The position numbers and the translations under genes are program-made. This document shows positions 35,924-48,748 of a stretch of 64,000 nt of DNA, piece after piece (position 1 is the first letter of the stretch; every line of letters starts with the position of its first letter). Origin of the DNA: Fusarium oxysporum f. sp. lycopersici 4287 (taxonomy: Eukaryota > Ascomycota > Sordariomycetes > Hypocreales > Nectriaceae); assembly GCF_000149955.1 (NCBI RefSeq), contig NC_030987.1:2385236-2449235 (forward strand), given 5' to 3'. The notes under the pieces were generated by a model. That model was not told where the DNA came from. It did no database searches and was given only the letters and a program-made list of their open reading frames with translations.

Positions 35924-37365
35924 GTTGGTGTTGATGGTCTGATAATGGTAGAGCCAAAGTGGTGTCGAGATAGCGGGGTTTAGTTAGCACTGCAGATGAA
36001 GTTTCCGTCGAAAGAAGCACGTATGAGATTGATACCCTCAATGGCCAACGTATCGAAGGCTTGGGGCTATGAAAGACAAGTTTGGGTGATGTCAGCGGGG
36101 GAAGCTGATGTGGATCATGATGGGGTCAGGCATTATCGAGGCTCCAAGTGGGGTTAAGTTATGATGAGATCAGTCGATACAGTACGAACATGATAAGCAT
36201 TCAGTTAATCTGGGGTAGATTTAGTTTGCATCTAGTGAATTTGGGAGGCCGAGCTTCAAGTTTGTGAATGAATTTCAACTGCCTCGGCTTGTAATCACTC
36301 ATGTGACGTGTGTGGTTGATATTGGTTAGCAATGGGCTTCAGTGGCTGTAAGGCAGAAGCTGTAAGTTGCTGTAAGTTGCTGTAAGTTGCTGGACAGTTT
36401 TTAGTATACCCACCGATTCCAGGGTCCTTTTGTGTTGCAGTCGATCCTCACTGGGCGCAGAGACTCGGAAGTTTAATGTAGTCATTCAGTTCATTGATAT
36501 ATCAGCATTGTGATAGGGATTTGATACTACAAGTGCATTGAAAGGCTCGTCATGATGTGCAATCATTCCTCATCGTTGCATTCCACCACTGACGTTGCTT
36601 TATCTGTACAGTCTGGCAGGTATCATTGACCCTCCTTCTGCCAACATGAAGCTTCCTCCTACCGTTTACTATCACTTGCATCTCTTCCTGGTGCAGGTTC
36701 CCCGCACGATCCTTCCCTGTGGCTTGTCGCGTTGCCGTACGACAGTCACCTCAGACACCATAAAAATGGGCAAGTGCAGCATGCAAACCGACCTAAGCCA
36801 AGCCAGGCCAAGGCGAAACACCATTCACATGTGATTGCCTCCTCCAAGTGTAATCCTCCTCACCTTAGACCTCCGTCGCTTTCCTTTACCTTATGCCTTC
36901 TCCTCTTTCCTTCCCATCTCCCGAGATACATATAATTACGGCTTCTACTTTGCTTCAGCTACAGCTCGATGCAACCCTGTAGAGTCACATTCACCGTACA
37001 CCGACGCTACATTCTCGCCGGCTCAAGCACTTAACCCCTCCGCGGCGCATCTTTTCTCGCTCCCCGGAAACAATCTATCCTATCACGGCTTTGGGGGATG
37101 TCGACGCATATCTCGTCCTAGAGCGGCATCCATCCATTCTATGTACATATCGGTACTCTACACCAACTAGTCGCCCTCCTCTTGGTTCTCCTTCTTCTTC
37201 CTCTTGCTTCTCATTCTTTCATTTCCACATCTTCTTTCTCCTTATAGCCCGTGCCCCCATCTGTAACCGCTAATTACATCGTCGATAACCTCCACGCCTC
37301 TATACAGCACTCTTCGAAGTCGCTGTGGTCATGTGCTGCTAGTCTCGTTCTGTAACACCATCAAT
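35924..37365. promoter_or_regulatory. Divergent upstream region of the TatD-like gene and the small membrane-protein gene
   Basis: 1.44 kb between divergent starts. The plus strand is pyrimidine-rich from about 36,840 to 37,330, which suggests a leader for the gene at 37,366. A three-copy decamer repeat lies at 36,361-36,390. ORFs in the leader (36,595-37,273) are Pro/Ser/Leu-rich and unsupported. Confidence 0.4.
36361..36390. repeat. Three perfect tandem copies of TGTAAGTTGC
   Basis: Three uninterrupted 10-bp units, followed by TGG, with a related GGCTGTAAGG just upstream. Each unit contains GTAAGT, the consensus 5' splice donor, so if transcribed it would present three donor-like sites. 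Probably replication slippage. Confidence 0.9.
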
Positions 37366-38130
37366 ATGGCACTCCTCAACCCTGTATACGCCTTCGTCGT
37401 GCCCTTCCTGTTTGTTGTCACGGTTCCTCTTGCTGTCTTCGCTGGTATCACAACTACTATCGCTTTCTCTGTTCTCATCCTCCGAGTTCTGGCAGTGTAT
37501 CTCGACGTTGCTCTCTCCTTCGTTCCTCATTATTTGGGTGGACGTAAGACTCGCCCTTACCATCCAAATACTTATCATCCTCACCATCAACTCCTCGAAC
37601 CGTCACCTGCAACGCTCTATACCAATCCTATACCTGCTTCTGCTGGTTCAACAGCATTTGAGTCCTCTTTGCGACGTCGTCGGCATAGAAGAAGCTCCAG
37701 TGCTCTATCCACGGCAGGCACTACCACTCCAATCAGCGAAAAGGGACTTGGCTTACTACCAAGCATTGGTCCAGAGCGAGACTTCGAAGGTGTTGGTGGC
37801 TGGCGCCTGGGCGGTGACGATGAAACATGGACTGCCATAAACTCACGACTTGAATTACCTGACAAGCAACACCATGGGCGAAATCATCATCGTTCCCCAT
37901 CTGGTGGCCCCACGACACCAGGAGAAGGCGGGTATCTCATGATGAAGGGTCGCAACCGAAGCCCAGGAGCAAAACGCTTAGCATCTCCTAATAGCTCCCG
38001 TACAAGGACACCTTCTGGCCCTCGGATCGCTTTTACAAACAAGTCATTCATTGACAGTTACTTTCCAAGCCTCAAAACTTCTCCAAAGGGACTGAAAAAA
38101 CTCCCGACTCAGGGTGTCGTCGATGCGTAA
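37366..38130 (+). CDS. Small membrane protein of unknown function with two N-terminal membrane helices
   Basis: Intronless, 254 codons. Residues about 6-55 form two adjacent hydrophobic helices (VYAFVVPFLFVVTVPLAVFA and TTTIAFSVLILRVLAVYLDV) with almost no lumenal loop, so probably a hairpin. The rest is cytosolic-type low complexity: His/Tyr/Pro-rich (YHPNTYHPHHQLLEP), a basic RRRRHRRSSSAL patch that could be a phosphorylation or localisation site, a moderately conserved-looking segment (DFEGVGGWRLGGDDETWTAI, then NSRLELP) and a basic Ser/Pro/Thr tail ending FIDSYFPSLKTSPKGLKKLP. I do not recognise the family. The ATG at 37,366 (ATCAATATGG) is the first in frame and starts directly before the helices. 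Confidence 0.75.
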   Translation: MALLNPVYAFVVPFLFVVTVPLAVFAGITTTIAFSVLILRVLAVYLDVALSFVPHYLGGRKTRPYHPNTYHPHHQLLEPSPATLYTNPIPASAGSTAFESSLRRRRHRRSSSALSTAGTTTPISEKGLGLLPSIGPERDFEGVGGWRLGGDDETWTAINSRLELPDKQHHGRNHHRSPSGGPTTPGEGGYLMMKGRNRSPGAKRLASPNSSRTRTPSGPRIAFTNKSFIDSYFPSLKTSPKGLKKLPTQGVVDA

Positions 38131-38494
38131 GAACGACTCAGACTCTCTGCGCGATCGTGTAAACTATTATAATGATCTAATGAAAGGTTGTGGTTAAGGA
38201 GGTAAATGGCACGGGACCAAAAGTGTCACAGTTAAATGGTATTATGGGGGTTTCCATTGGCGTTTGAGCGAGAATTTGTCAATTATCTGGATTTATGATG
38301 ATGCAAAAATAAGATATCAATGCCGTTTCGAAAGAAAACGACAGGGGGGATTCTAATCTGCCATTGCTCGTATACTGAAATGATATAATGGTTGCAATGT
38401 CCTATTCCTGGTATCTGCAACGCCTCCAACGCCAACCCAGCGTAAATAAATTATCATGATAACATTGGCCAACCAAAAAGAAGGGATTGTCTTC
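38131..38494. other. Convergent intergenic region (364 bp)
   Basis: It lies between the stop of the small membrane-protein gene and the stop of SPC24. It should hold both 3' UTRs. Nothing else seen. Confidence 0.5.
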
Positions 38495-39146
38495 TTAGAG
38501 AGTCTGCCAGAAGTAGTTTGCGTAAAAGAATCGCGAGAACTTCTTGTCCATGTTGACAACATGCACGTCCCCTTTGCGATCATTCCGAATAACAGCCTTG
38601 GACCACTCACCATCCCTCTCGTCCCTCTCAATGTCGATGCCCAGGCTTCGATACACCTTGAGCCTCAGCAGCACCTCGTCATCAACTGGATCTCTGCGTC
38701 GAGCATTAGCTGCCGCATCGCCCTCCACGCCCTGAAGCTCCAGCTCGCGAAGACGAGCCTTGAGGTCAGCGGCCGTCAGAGCAAGGCGCTCAGCGTCGGT
38801 TTCAGCATCAGCGGCAGCTTTGGCGGTACGAAATTTCAGGGTGTCTAGGCGTGCGATGTTGGACGCGTGATCCGCTGATGAGTGTGACGCAACGAGGTCG
38901 TCGTGTCGCGATGTGTGTGTGGCGAGCTGACGAGAGAGCTTCTTCAGTGAGGATTCTGCCTCACGAACGCGAAGGTCGCGAGCTTGTTGGAGTGTCGAAA
39001 GTGACTCTGTAACACGGGAGACGGCAAGTTTGTCTGGTGCGATGTTGAAGTTTTCGATGGTATGATGAATGAGCTGGGTTTGTTAGCTTAGATAAATGGG
39101 GCTAGGAGTAAGTACTTACAATTGCGGGTTCTTCGGAGAGCAACAT
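38495..39146 (-). CDS. SPC24: Kinetochore protein Spc24 (Ndc80 complex)
   Basis: Spc24 dimerises with Spc25 and links the Ndc80 complex to the inner kinetochore. Exon 1 is 39120-39146, only nine codons (MLLSEEPAI). A 46-nt intron with GTAAGT, GCTAAC and CAG follows, then exon 2 at 38495-39073. The product has a long coiled coil in the first two thirds ([20 protein letters not shown], then [27 protein letters not shown]), followed by the small globular domain with the highly conserved [19 protein letters not shown] and [20 protein letters not shown], ending [14 protein letters not shown]. Length about 200 residues is normal for the family. It is divergent from FIS1; the intervening promoter is partly lost in the assembly gap. 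Confidence 0.95.
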
Positions 39147-39543
39147 CTTTGCGGCTTATGTCGGAGTGCTTGACTCAAATGTGAAAGATTTTGTGTTAAT
39201 AACAGCTATAAAAGGGAGTTCCTCTACAGTCTTAAACGGTGATGATGGTGAACTTGGTGTTTTGCCAACGCAACTCCCTTTTGGGCTAAACACGTTTCCG
39301 TCGTCACGACGACAATCAAAGTTTATCTTATCAGCAACCACTTTCCCCCCACCTTATTTAACCGAGCTTTCCCCGTCAACACCGCACAGCGTCATCGGGC
39401 CCGCCACAGCCAGGCAAAGGTGAAGCCGAAAAGAGCCACCTCTGAATAACACGTGCAACCTCCATTACGTTACGTTTGCCATTCCACCTCGAAAGCCTCT
39501 TGATCCTGACCAAGATAATTGATACAAAGACTCCTATCCTCGA
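39147..39543. promoter_or_regulatory. Shared SPC24 / FIS1 divergent promoter (interrupted by the gap)
   Basis: Non-coding sequence from the SPC24 start to the edge of the N run. ORFs crossing the Ns are artefacts. Part of the FIS1 leader or first exon may lie in this stretch or within the gap. Confidence 0.5.
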
Positions 39544-39835
39544 NNNNNNNNNNNNNNNNNNNNNNNNNNNNNNNNNNNNNNNNNNNNNNNNNNNNNNNNN
39601 NNNNNNNNNNNNNNNNNNNNNNNNNNNNNNNNNNNNNNNNNNNNNNNNNNNNNNNNNNNNNNNNNNNNNNNNNNNNNNNNNNNNNNNNNNNNNNNNNNNN
39701 NNNNNNNNNNNNNNNNNNNNNNNNNNNNNNNNNNNNNNNNNNNNNNNNNNNNNNNNNNNNNNNNNNNNNNNNNNNNNNNNNNNNNNNNNNNNNNNNNNNN
39801 NNNNNNNNNNNNNNNNNNNNNNNNNNNNNNNNNNN
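39544..39835. other. Assembly gap (292 N)
   Basis: A run of 292 unknown bases. It removes the start codon and first exon of FIS1 and part of the SPC24/FIS1 promoter. The true length of missing sequence may differ from 292. Confidence 1.
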
Positions 39836-40332
39836 ATATCCTGACTGACGGCAACAGACCGCTGAATGCCTCTGAGCTTAATGTACTAAAAGCGCAATAT
39901 GAGCGCGAGGGTGAGATGGTTGGCATCCAGACCAAGTTCAACTACGCCTGGGTAACCATCCTACGTCTTAACCTATGAGCCATCACACTAACTGAATATC
40001 AGGGCCTCGTCAAGTCCAACCAGCGAAACGACCAGCAGCTCGGCGTGCGTCTTCTCTCGGATATCTTCCGCATCTCCCCCGAACGTCGCCGCGAATGTCT
40101 CTACTACCTTGCCCTTGGCAACTACAAGCTTGGCAACTACGGCGAAGCGCGTCGGTACAACGACCTCCTTCTTGATAAGGAGCCCGCCAACCTTCAAGCA
40201 TCCAACCTACGCCAACTGATTGATGACAAGGTTGCCCGCGAGGGGCTGATGGGCGTTGCTATTCTGAGTGGTGTTGGTGTTGCGGCCGGTGTTGTGGGAG
40301 CATTTATTCTGAGGAATGCTAGGAAGAGGTAG
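39836..40332 (+). CDS. FIS1: Mitochondrial fission protein Fis1 (5' end missing in gap)
   Basis: Fis1 is a tail-anchored outer-membrane protein of mitochondria and peroxisomes that helps recruit the dynamin-type fission machinery. Visible coding begins near 39,858 after a likely acceptor (TGACGGCAACAG), with [19 protein letters not shown] and the Fis1 hallmark TKFNYAW. An intron at 39952-40002 follows, then [40 protein letters not shown] and [20 protein letters not shown] form the TPR-like bundle. The tail anchor ([20 protein letters not shown]) ends in a basic RNARKR, as expected. Only the first ~10 residues of a roughly 153-residue family protein are missing. No defect is seen in the remaining sequence. 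Confidence 0.95.
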
Positions 40333-41521
40333 ATGACGATACTGCTAAGGAGGAAAACGTGTAGGGACATATATTGCATGGGCGGTTTCGGGGACACTTT
40401 ACTCACTCTTCACTATAACCTCTGGATTGGGCCCTCTTGGAGTCTTGACATTATGAGATATGCTTGCACTACAAAATGAAGCGACCATTATTACATACGT
40501 TAACCCATTTTATATCAGTTTATCATTAATCACCCTAATTCCATCACGATGCTGAGGTGACAGACAGGACATCGGCTATTGGAAAGTCACATTCGACAAG
40601 GTAGTACAAATTTGCTACATGTCTTGCTACGTGATGATTTTCACATGTCAACGTCACAGACAAAGGTGTTGGAACAAGAAAGCTAGACAAATAAAACAAT
40701 GTTAAGGAAACCAAGAACAAGCCAGCTAAGAAACAAACCAAAGAGACGACGCATCACCATCTAGGGAATATCATCTATCGAGACATAAATGACCATCCTT
40801 GTCTCAACAAACGTACAACTAAAATACAACAAGCTGCTGCTCGACAACCTCCTTGGCATCACCCATCTGATCCTGTCTAATATCATCTATGACCAAGGCA
40901 CCATTAAGCCCGAGGGGAAAGAAAGGGGTATCCGAAGGCAGAGTATGTGAGCAGAGCAACAAGGTAGTGTAGGCAAAGCACAAGGAGCCAGCATGTCGCC
41001 CTAAAAAATATGGCGAACCAGATGCATAAAACATATTAGCATCTATAACGTCTCTCCTAGCGATAAGCGCGCAGATTGAAACGCCTTTCGCCAGTTTCCC
41101 TGCTGTTCTTCTCTCCAAAAGGTATTCTCATGTGAAAGATTAGAGGTGAGACCAACAGGTTCTCAGGTTTGGTTTGACTCAAAGCATGGTCAGAGAAAAA
41201 CGCTTGCCTGCAACTTGAAGTCATACCGAGACTCCTGCAAAGCCATATAGTCTGCATCTCCCGTCTTGCATGACTAGTCTTCATAAATGACTTTTGTTCC
41301 GTCTCCGTACGACAATCATTCCATGTGGCATATGTGATGTGATGTGATTAGGAGACAATGTTTTGTTTCTTAATTAAAAAAGGTGAGAGAAAGAGGCGAC
41401 AAAGAAACGAGAATCGAATACAACGAGGGGCGTCGAGCTGGTATTGTATGGGCATCATGGGTACTCAGACATGGATAACGAAGGAGTGAAAGAATCCGCA
41501 AATCGTGAAGAGGCTGGAAGT
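40333..41521. other. Convergent intergenic region, FIS1 / septin 3' flanks (1.2 kb)
   Basis: It carries both 3' UTRs. ORFs of 65-99 codons on the minus strand have no features. No RNA gene or repeat recognised. Confidence 0.5.
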
Positions 41522-43405
41522 TTAGCGAAGAGAGAAACCCTTTCGCTTGCCTTCCTTCTCTAGTGGCCGTCCGCTCTCGACGCGCTGCTTCTTGTCCTCG
41601 AGCTCCAGTCGTTGGCGGTCGAGTTGCTCCTTCATCTCCTTGTGGCGGGCGTACAGTTCCTCTTCGGATTGCTTGAGCTTGCTCTCCTTCTCTGCTACCT
41701 TCTGTTGGAAGACCATCTTCATCTCGGCCTCCATCTTGGCTAGCTTCTGCTCGTGGAGGGCACGCTCCTCCTCCTGCTTGACAGCAGGGTTGACCTCCTT
41801 GAAAACACTGGGGTCTTGCGACACGCCCATGGCGAGCAGCTTGTCGGTACGGTAGTTCTCGTAGAGTTGATTGTTGGTGTGCTCCTTGAGCTCCTCCATG
41901 TGTGTTCGGATGAGCATTTGTCGAAGCTTGACAAAATCGCAGTGCTCCTCGTTATCGACCTCGATGATGCCCCAAGGGTAGGCACGACCGCGAATCTTGC
42001 GACCATCGGCGCTTGTGATCTCGTTGTTGGCACCAACAACAGCGAAGGGAACCTTGGACATAATCTCGTTGTTCTCAGCGATCGTCTCCTCATCATCAAG
42101 CTCGTATCGGGGCCCCTCGAAGATCTGGATGCCATGGTGCTTGATATCGGCGAGAATCTTGGTTGGTTAGTAATTAAACACAAGTTGGTAACCGAATAAC
42201 TTACTCGTGACTTGAAGGCGGCAATCTCCTCGTCGGTAAGGGTATCAGCCTTGGCGATGACGGGGATCAGGTTGACCTTGGTATGGAGTCGGCGCATGAC
42301 CTCAATGTCAAGAGGCTTCAGGGAGTGGCCGGTGGGCTGGATAAAGAAGACACATGCGTGAATACGGTTGTCAACAATGTTCATGCGGTTAACCTTGTTC
42401 TCAGCATCCAAGTAAGAGTCGAATCGCTGCTCGATGTTGTCGACAATAGGGCGCCAGGACTCGTCGTTGTTGACGAAATCTCCGAAACCTGGTGTATCGA
42501 CAACGGTCAGGCGGAGACGAACACCTGCCTCCTCAATGTCGGCACTGATGGACTGGATAGTAACAGTCTTGGGAATAATGTCGAGGCTGGGTCCCTTGCG
42601 CTCCTTGGGGGGGTACAGGGAGGTGTTGAACAGAGTGTTGACCAGAGTAGACTTGCCCAAGCCAGACTCACCTAGATCAGTGTTAGTCAGATCGTTTACA
42701 TTTCAATCATCTTTGCACATACCAACAACCATCACGTTGAAGTTGAATCCCTTGCGAACACTCTTTCGGTGCCATTGGTTGGGTAGGTTGGCAAAACCAA
42801 CATAGCCAGTAAGCTTTCTTCGGACAATGTTTCTGTTATCAGCCGGGGGAGGTGGCTGAGATGGAACTACATGACAGTCAGCACGGGAGCAGAAACATTC
42901 ATGTAAAAGATCAGCCTACCATTAGCAGGCGAGGCAGAAGGGGCCAACGCCGGAGATTCGCTGCCGGGAGAAGCTATTAGGACACATGTTAGCATCCGAT
43001 GCAATCACTGATATTGAATATTATGCTGTCAGAGGCAGAGACACAAGGAGGAGCCTGACTCGGTGAATAATCCGAACTCGTGTTGCGACGATTTCCCCTG
43101 GTAGAAGCCTCGATTGTTAGATGGTCGCGGTTGGGCTTCACATTAGCTATCCGTTCATCTCCAGCTGGTCCACTTGTTGCAGAATAGAGATATAGTTCAT
43201 CGAATGACATTGGCTTCATAGGGCTTAATGTCGGCGGATCCTGGATGTCCACGTCAAGCATACTGCGATAGTGGCGTACTGTCGAGGGTCGAGGGGAGGA
43301 AGGAGAAGATGGGGTTTTATCGTCTTGGCTCAATGGAAAACTAATAGTTCGCTTGGAATCCCGCGATGCCTTTGGCGATGATCCGGCGAGAGGTGTGGTT
43401 GCCAT
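41522..43405 (-). CDS. CDC3: Septin of the Cdc3 / AspB class
   Basis: GTP-binding cytoskeletal protein that forms hetero-oligomeric filaments at septa and hyphal tips. Six exons join in phase: 43045-43405, 42920-42973, 42723-42866, 42205-42671 and 41522-42157 carry the frame through GT-AG introns (the first donor is the weak GTGTCT). A Ser/Pro-rich N-terminal extension (about 180 residues) precedes the polybasic [20 protein letters not shown]. The GTPase domain shows G1 [10 protein letters not shown]3 DTPGFGD and G4 AKAD, plus the septin unique element. The C-terminus is a long Lys/Glu coiled coil ending GKRKGFSLR. Sequence and coiled coil fit the Cdc3/AspB group. I chose the ATG at 43,405 ([10 protein letters not shown]); an in-frame ATG at 43,477 would add 24 residues. 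Confidence 0.93.
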
Positions 43406-46400
43406 GAAGATGAGATTTCTGTCAAAATGCACGCTGCGAGTGCGAGCCTTGATGTGCTGTACCAAGTCGAATGTCATGATCGAATTTCAGGGGTTGGAAG
43501 TGCTGATTCTCAACGAGGAATGCTGTCAGGACCAAAAAGGGGGCTAAGAAGATAGACCCAAGAAATTGTAGATGATTCAGAAACGGATGTCGTCGAGCTT
43601 ATCGGAAATCGATGGGTTGCACGGGATGAAGGTCAAAATTTTGTCGAGCTCCCGGAGAACAAATCATCCTCGTGGTCGAGTTCGGAGGCTCTTTCCGTGG
43701 TCTCTACCTGTCGCTTGTGCCATGTGGTCTGACACACGCGTGCATAAAAAGAAAGAATCATCTTACCCATATTGAATTATCAAGAACGGTCGAGTTGAAA
43801 AGGCTCGTAGGAAAGTGCGTGTTTCTAAGTTGAAAGTTGATGGTTAGCTACGTCAGGGGAAAGGCCAGCTAGCTACACAAGCTTGGTGGAGTGGTGTCGA
43901 GGGTGACAACGAGAAGGGCCAAACGACGGCTGAGAATCTCCGGGAAACAAGCGCAATGTGACGACAAGTGTACAGTCGAAGAGATATCGAGTTGATCGAG
44001 GGCGTTCCTTCTCGAAATCGTGGTCGGGCAGTAAGGAGTGGGACGAGGACAGCTACTCACGGAAATACCAGGAGACGCGTGTCAATGAGCGTCGCAACGA
44101 GTGAATACGAAGAATAGAAGGCGGCCTCGGGTTTATCAACACGGGACCTACTCTCACGCACGATAAAAGGCGATCGAGAGAAGAGTAGCAATGATGAGGC
44201 TAGAAACGGGGGGTAGGGAAAAAAAGAGAGAAAGTAAAGTGAAGGAGAAGGATGGGAAATTTTGGAGGTGACAAGCGGACCAAACAAGGAGACGAAATTC
44301 TGATGTGCTGTGCTGTTCTCCCAGCAGAGCAGCCTTTGGGCAGACAGCCGTGCTTCAGCAAAAGGGGTTTAGACGAGCTAGTCCAAGTTGAGGCCCGTGT
44401 GGGTCTCCCAACTTACATGATCCAGGGGCAAGCTCTGGAGATTTAGCGGACAGGGTCGCTGAGGGCCTACTGTCGAACCTCTAAGGGTGCTGCATGGGCG
44501 CTTATGATTGGTTTAAAGGACACGGGTCCAATTAACGGGCGCGGGACAGGGGTAGTTGAATGGTAAGATGGGAGATTGGGGAGGGAGAGCTCTAGCTTCA
44601 CCTCAAGCAAATTACTGCATCTTGGCTGTCGGCATATACCTGTATCATGTTGTAAGCGGCCATAAAATTGGCTCTCGATACAGCCTCTAGAGCCTCTATC
44701 TGAAGCTTGACATCATTTGAATTACCGGTGAGGGCCTACAAATGTCTGGATGTGGCCGGACCTCCTTACATCGCTCCATTCCCCAGGCAAGCTTGGAGCT
44801 CACCTGAGGTAGGTTGTTTCTAAAAGGGGAATGCTACTCTAAGTACCTGTTCCTAGCTCGCTTGTGCTTCAAGTATCAATAATCATTCTCATGCTGCAAG
44901 TTAGGTATTGATAGGGGTTATTCTCTCCTATTTGAAAGAATTGTTTGATAGTTACGGTCGATTGCTTCTTTAATCTCTCCCATGTGTCATTTGTCTTTGA
45001 TCTACAGTATTTTTTCCATTTCATGACCATTGGCTCCTTTCTAGCGGCATAACTCAGAACATTCATAATTGGACTTTATCGGAGACAGATTCCAAGACAT
45101 ACGCAGATCAACCGTTTCTGGAAGAGGTCGGGGTATCTTCTCCCTTCTCTCGTGGCCAGAACGCTGGCCTGATATTGGATCACGGGATAACCATGTTCTG
45201 AACTATTTATTTGCTCCTCGTCCTACCGTGGTCATTTTAACATTGCCCACTCGCCGTCAAGTCCGGTTGCGCCTCAACCGCTCCCACGTCTGTGTTCTCG
45301 TTTATTAGTTTCCTTCCCTCGTCAAAACATCAAACATCCGGCCCATTCAAGCTGTTCCCTCTGTGGGTCCGGGATCAATTACCCTGTGTTCTAGCTTCTT
45401 CAATGACTGTATTGGGCTCACTCAGGTAACCCAACTTTTTTTCGTTCATGGAAGGGCATGTCAACCTATTTCTGGGTGCCCATTCAATCAGCAGGTAAAA
45501 GAATAATGAATTCTACAGGACTGGCATGTGCAGATACGTGAACCTAATAGGCTTCTGCATGTTGATATGCCAATCCTATAACTGTAAGACTGCATAAGGT
45601 TTGCAAGAGCATACTACATCTGCCCTACGAATAATTCTAATACCCAACGCATCTTGCGAAAATCATCTTGAGAATCCTGCACGCTACTACCTCCACGCCC
45701 TTCTCCTGCATGTACGACACGAACGTCTACACTCGTGTAGTTCAGGTTTTGTATAGAAAGGGATGTGAAAAGGAGGTACGCAACGTGTAATTGCATTCCA
45801 GGCAAATGTCCCTGGTCCGAAAGAAAAGTCATGTGAAGTAGTGTCGACCTGTAAAACATTTCGTGTTCAACACAGTTTTCAGACAATTACTCTAAAGCAG
45901 TGCATGAAAGCTCTGGCAATATAGTTTAACTTAATATTGTATCGCTACATTCATAATTCCCTATGTCTATTCCAACTGTTTCTAAACTTAGATAATTGTT
46001 TTCTATAAGACGTCCAAGCACTTGATAGTTCAAACATCGGGAATATTATATCTACAGTATTGCAATTATATCTGCTGTAGATACAGGCATAGTCACTGAG
46101 AGCGTACGAATAGCATCAAGCTTATTGTGTTATTATGAGCCGAGCAGTCTCTAAATGAGGCTGATTAAATGTCTGCTGAGATGTTGCCCTTCATGTAATT
46201 CTCTGCATGTTGTTCAGGAATATTGAGCATTGTTGTGTTGTTCACGTGCTTACTCAAGTTGTGGCTCTAGGGGGTGTCAGAAAACGTCTGACGTGAAGAT
46301 CTGATTTTGTATGGTGAATGCGGATTCCCGCGTCAGATGTGTTTTGAGACCCCGCGGGTGGCTCAATCTTTCTTCACCTCCGAGACCATAGGCACATCTC

Positions 46401-46874
46401 ATGTGACCACAAAGCACACGAAGGCAGGGAATTGTCTCAGATTACTTGTTAAGTAGAGACTTAAAGGCATAAGGAGTAACAATAGTTCTATATAAGGCTT
46501 TAGGTTTGCTTGTGATCAACAGATACACCAGTGTAGGGTAGCAGAGTTGGCTTCAAGTTCAACTTTATCGACGAAAGTTGGTAACATCCATTGTTAGGAT
46601 TCGAGGATTTATCACATATGATGGTACAGCACTGTAAAGGATAGGCAGAAAAAGATAAGACATGTAAACTGTTATTTTTACGAGTAGAATATTGTATCTA
46701 TACACTCCACACCGTCTTCTAAATGTCAAATAAGCACTGAACCCTTCAGTGCTTGTTTTAATTAAGATACACGCCACATTTTCGCTTCTAGTAAAGGTAT
46801 AGTACACTGGTGGGAAGAGCTGCCCAGACTTTGACGGCTCAAATTCATAGCATGATCAAATTATCTCACTCATC
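43406..46874. other. Septin promoter/leader and intergenic region (3.5 kb)
   Basis: The part nearest the septin start up to about 44,270 is CT-rich on the minus strand and probably includes a long leader, perhaps with an intron. The rest, to the ferrochelatase stop, has moderate to AT-rich composition (most AT-rich around 45,900-46,100 and 46,440-46,700) and only short ORFs without features. I see no gene, RNA or repeat here. Confidence 0.45.
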
Positions 46875-48242
<1,368 letters not shown>

Positions 48243-48748
48243 TGTCGATGAACTGTCACTGACTTCAAGAGACAAGGCGTGGAAGGGGCAAGAAAATCCA
48301 ATTTATTGATCAATTGGAAGTGGTGCGAGGTTTGGAATCATAAAACAGCTGAGGGGTGTAAAGAAATCTTATGTTACGTACATGCAACTAGTGCCGACGG
48401 CGATGATGCACGCATCTCCATGGGCTCCGGGATCGCCTACAACGCATCATATCGGGATTTGGCCCAGGCTTGGCTGCTAGGAGTGACTTACTTGCCCCGC
48501 GGAGCTTCCGTGGTGCGAGAGGTACTACTGAACAAGACATCGCCAACCAATCACACAATTGGTAATCGCTCAGAACAGTTCACGTGAGCTCGCGACAGGC
48601 AGCGCGTCGACCCTTGTCATTAGCTCGCGTTTGCCTAAAGCTATTGCCCACTAGCATGAGATCTCTCATCAGCTCTTAAAGTCAAGCTAACCCTGGGATG
48701 AGATTGATCGGTTTTCACTAAAAACAACAGACATCAATCACATCAATC
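48243..48748. promoter_or_regulatory. Divergent promoter, HEM15 / KU70 (506 bp)
   Basis: It sits between the start codons of the ferrochelatase and Ku70 genes. No coding potential is supported. The KU70 leader ends in the repeat-like ACATCAATCACATCAATC just before the ATG. Confidence 0.5.

Noticed and set aside
39476..39941. ORFs reading through the N run on both strands.
   Set aside because: They exist only because unknown bases cannot produce stops.
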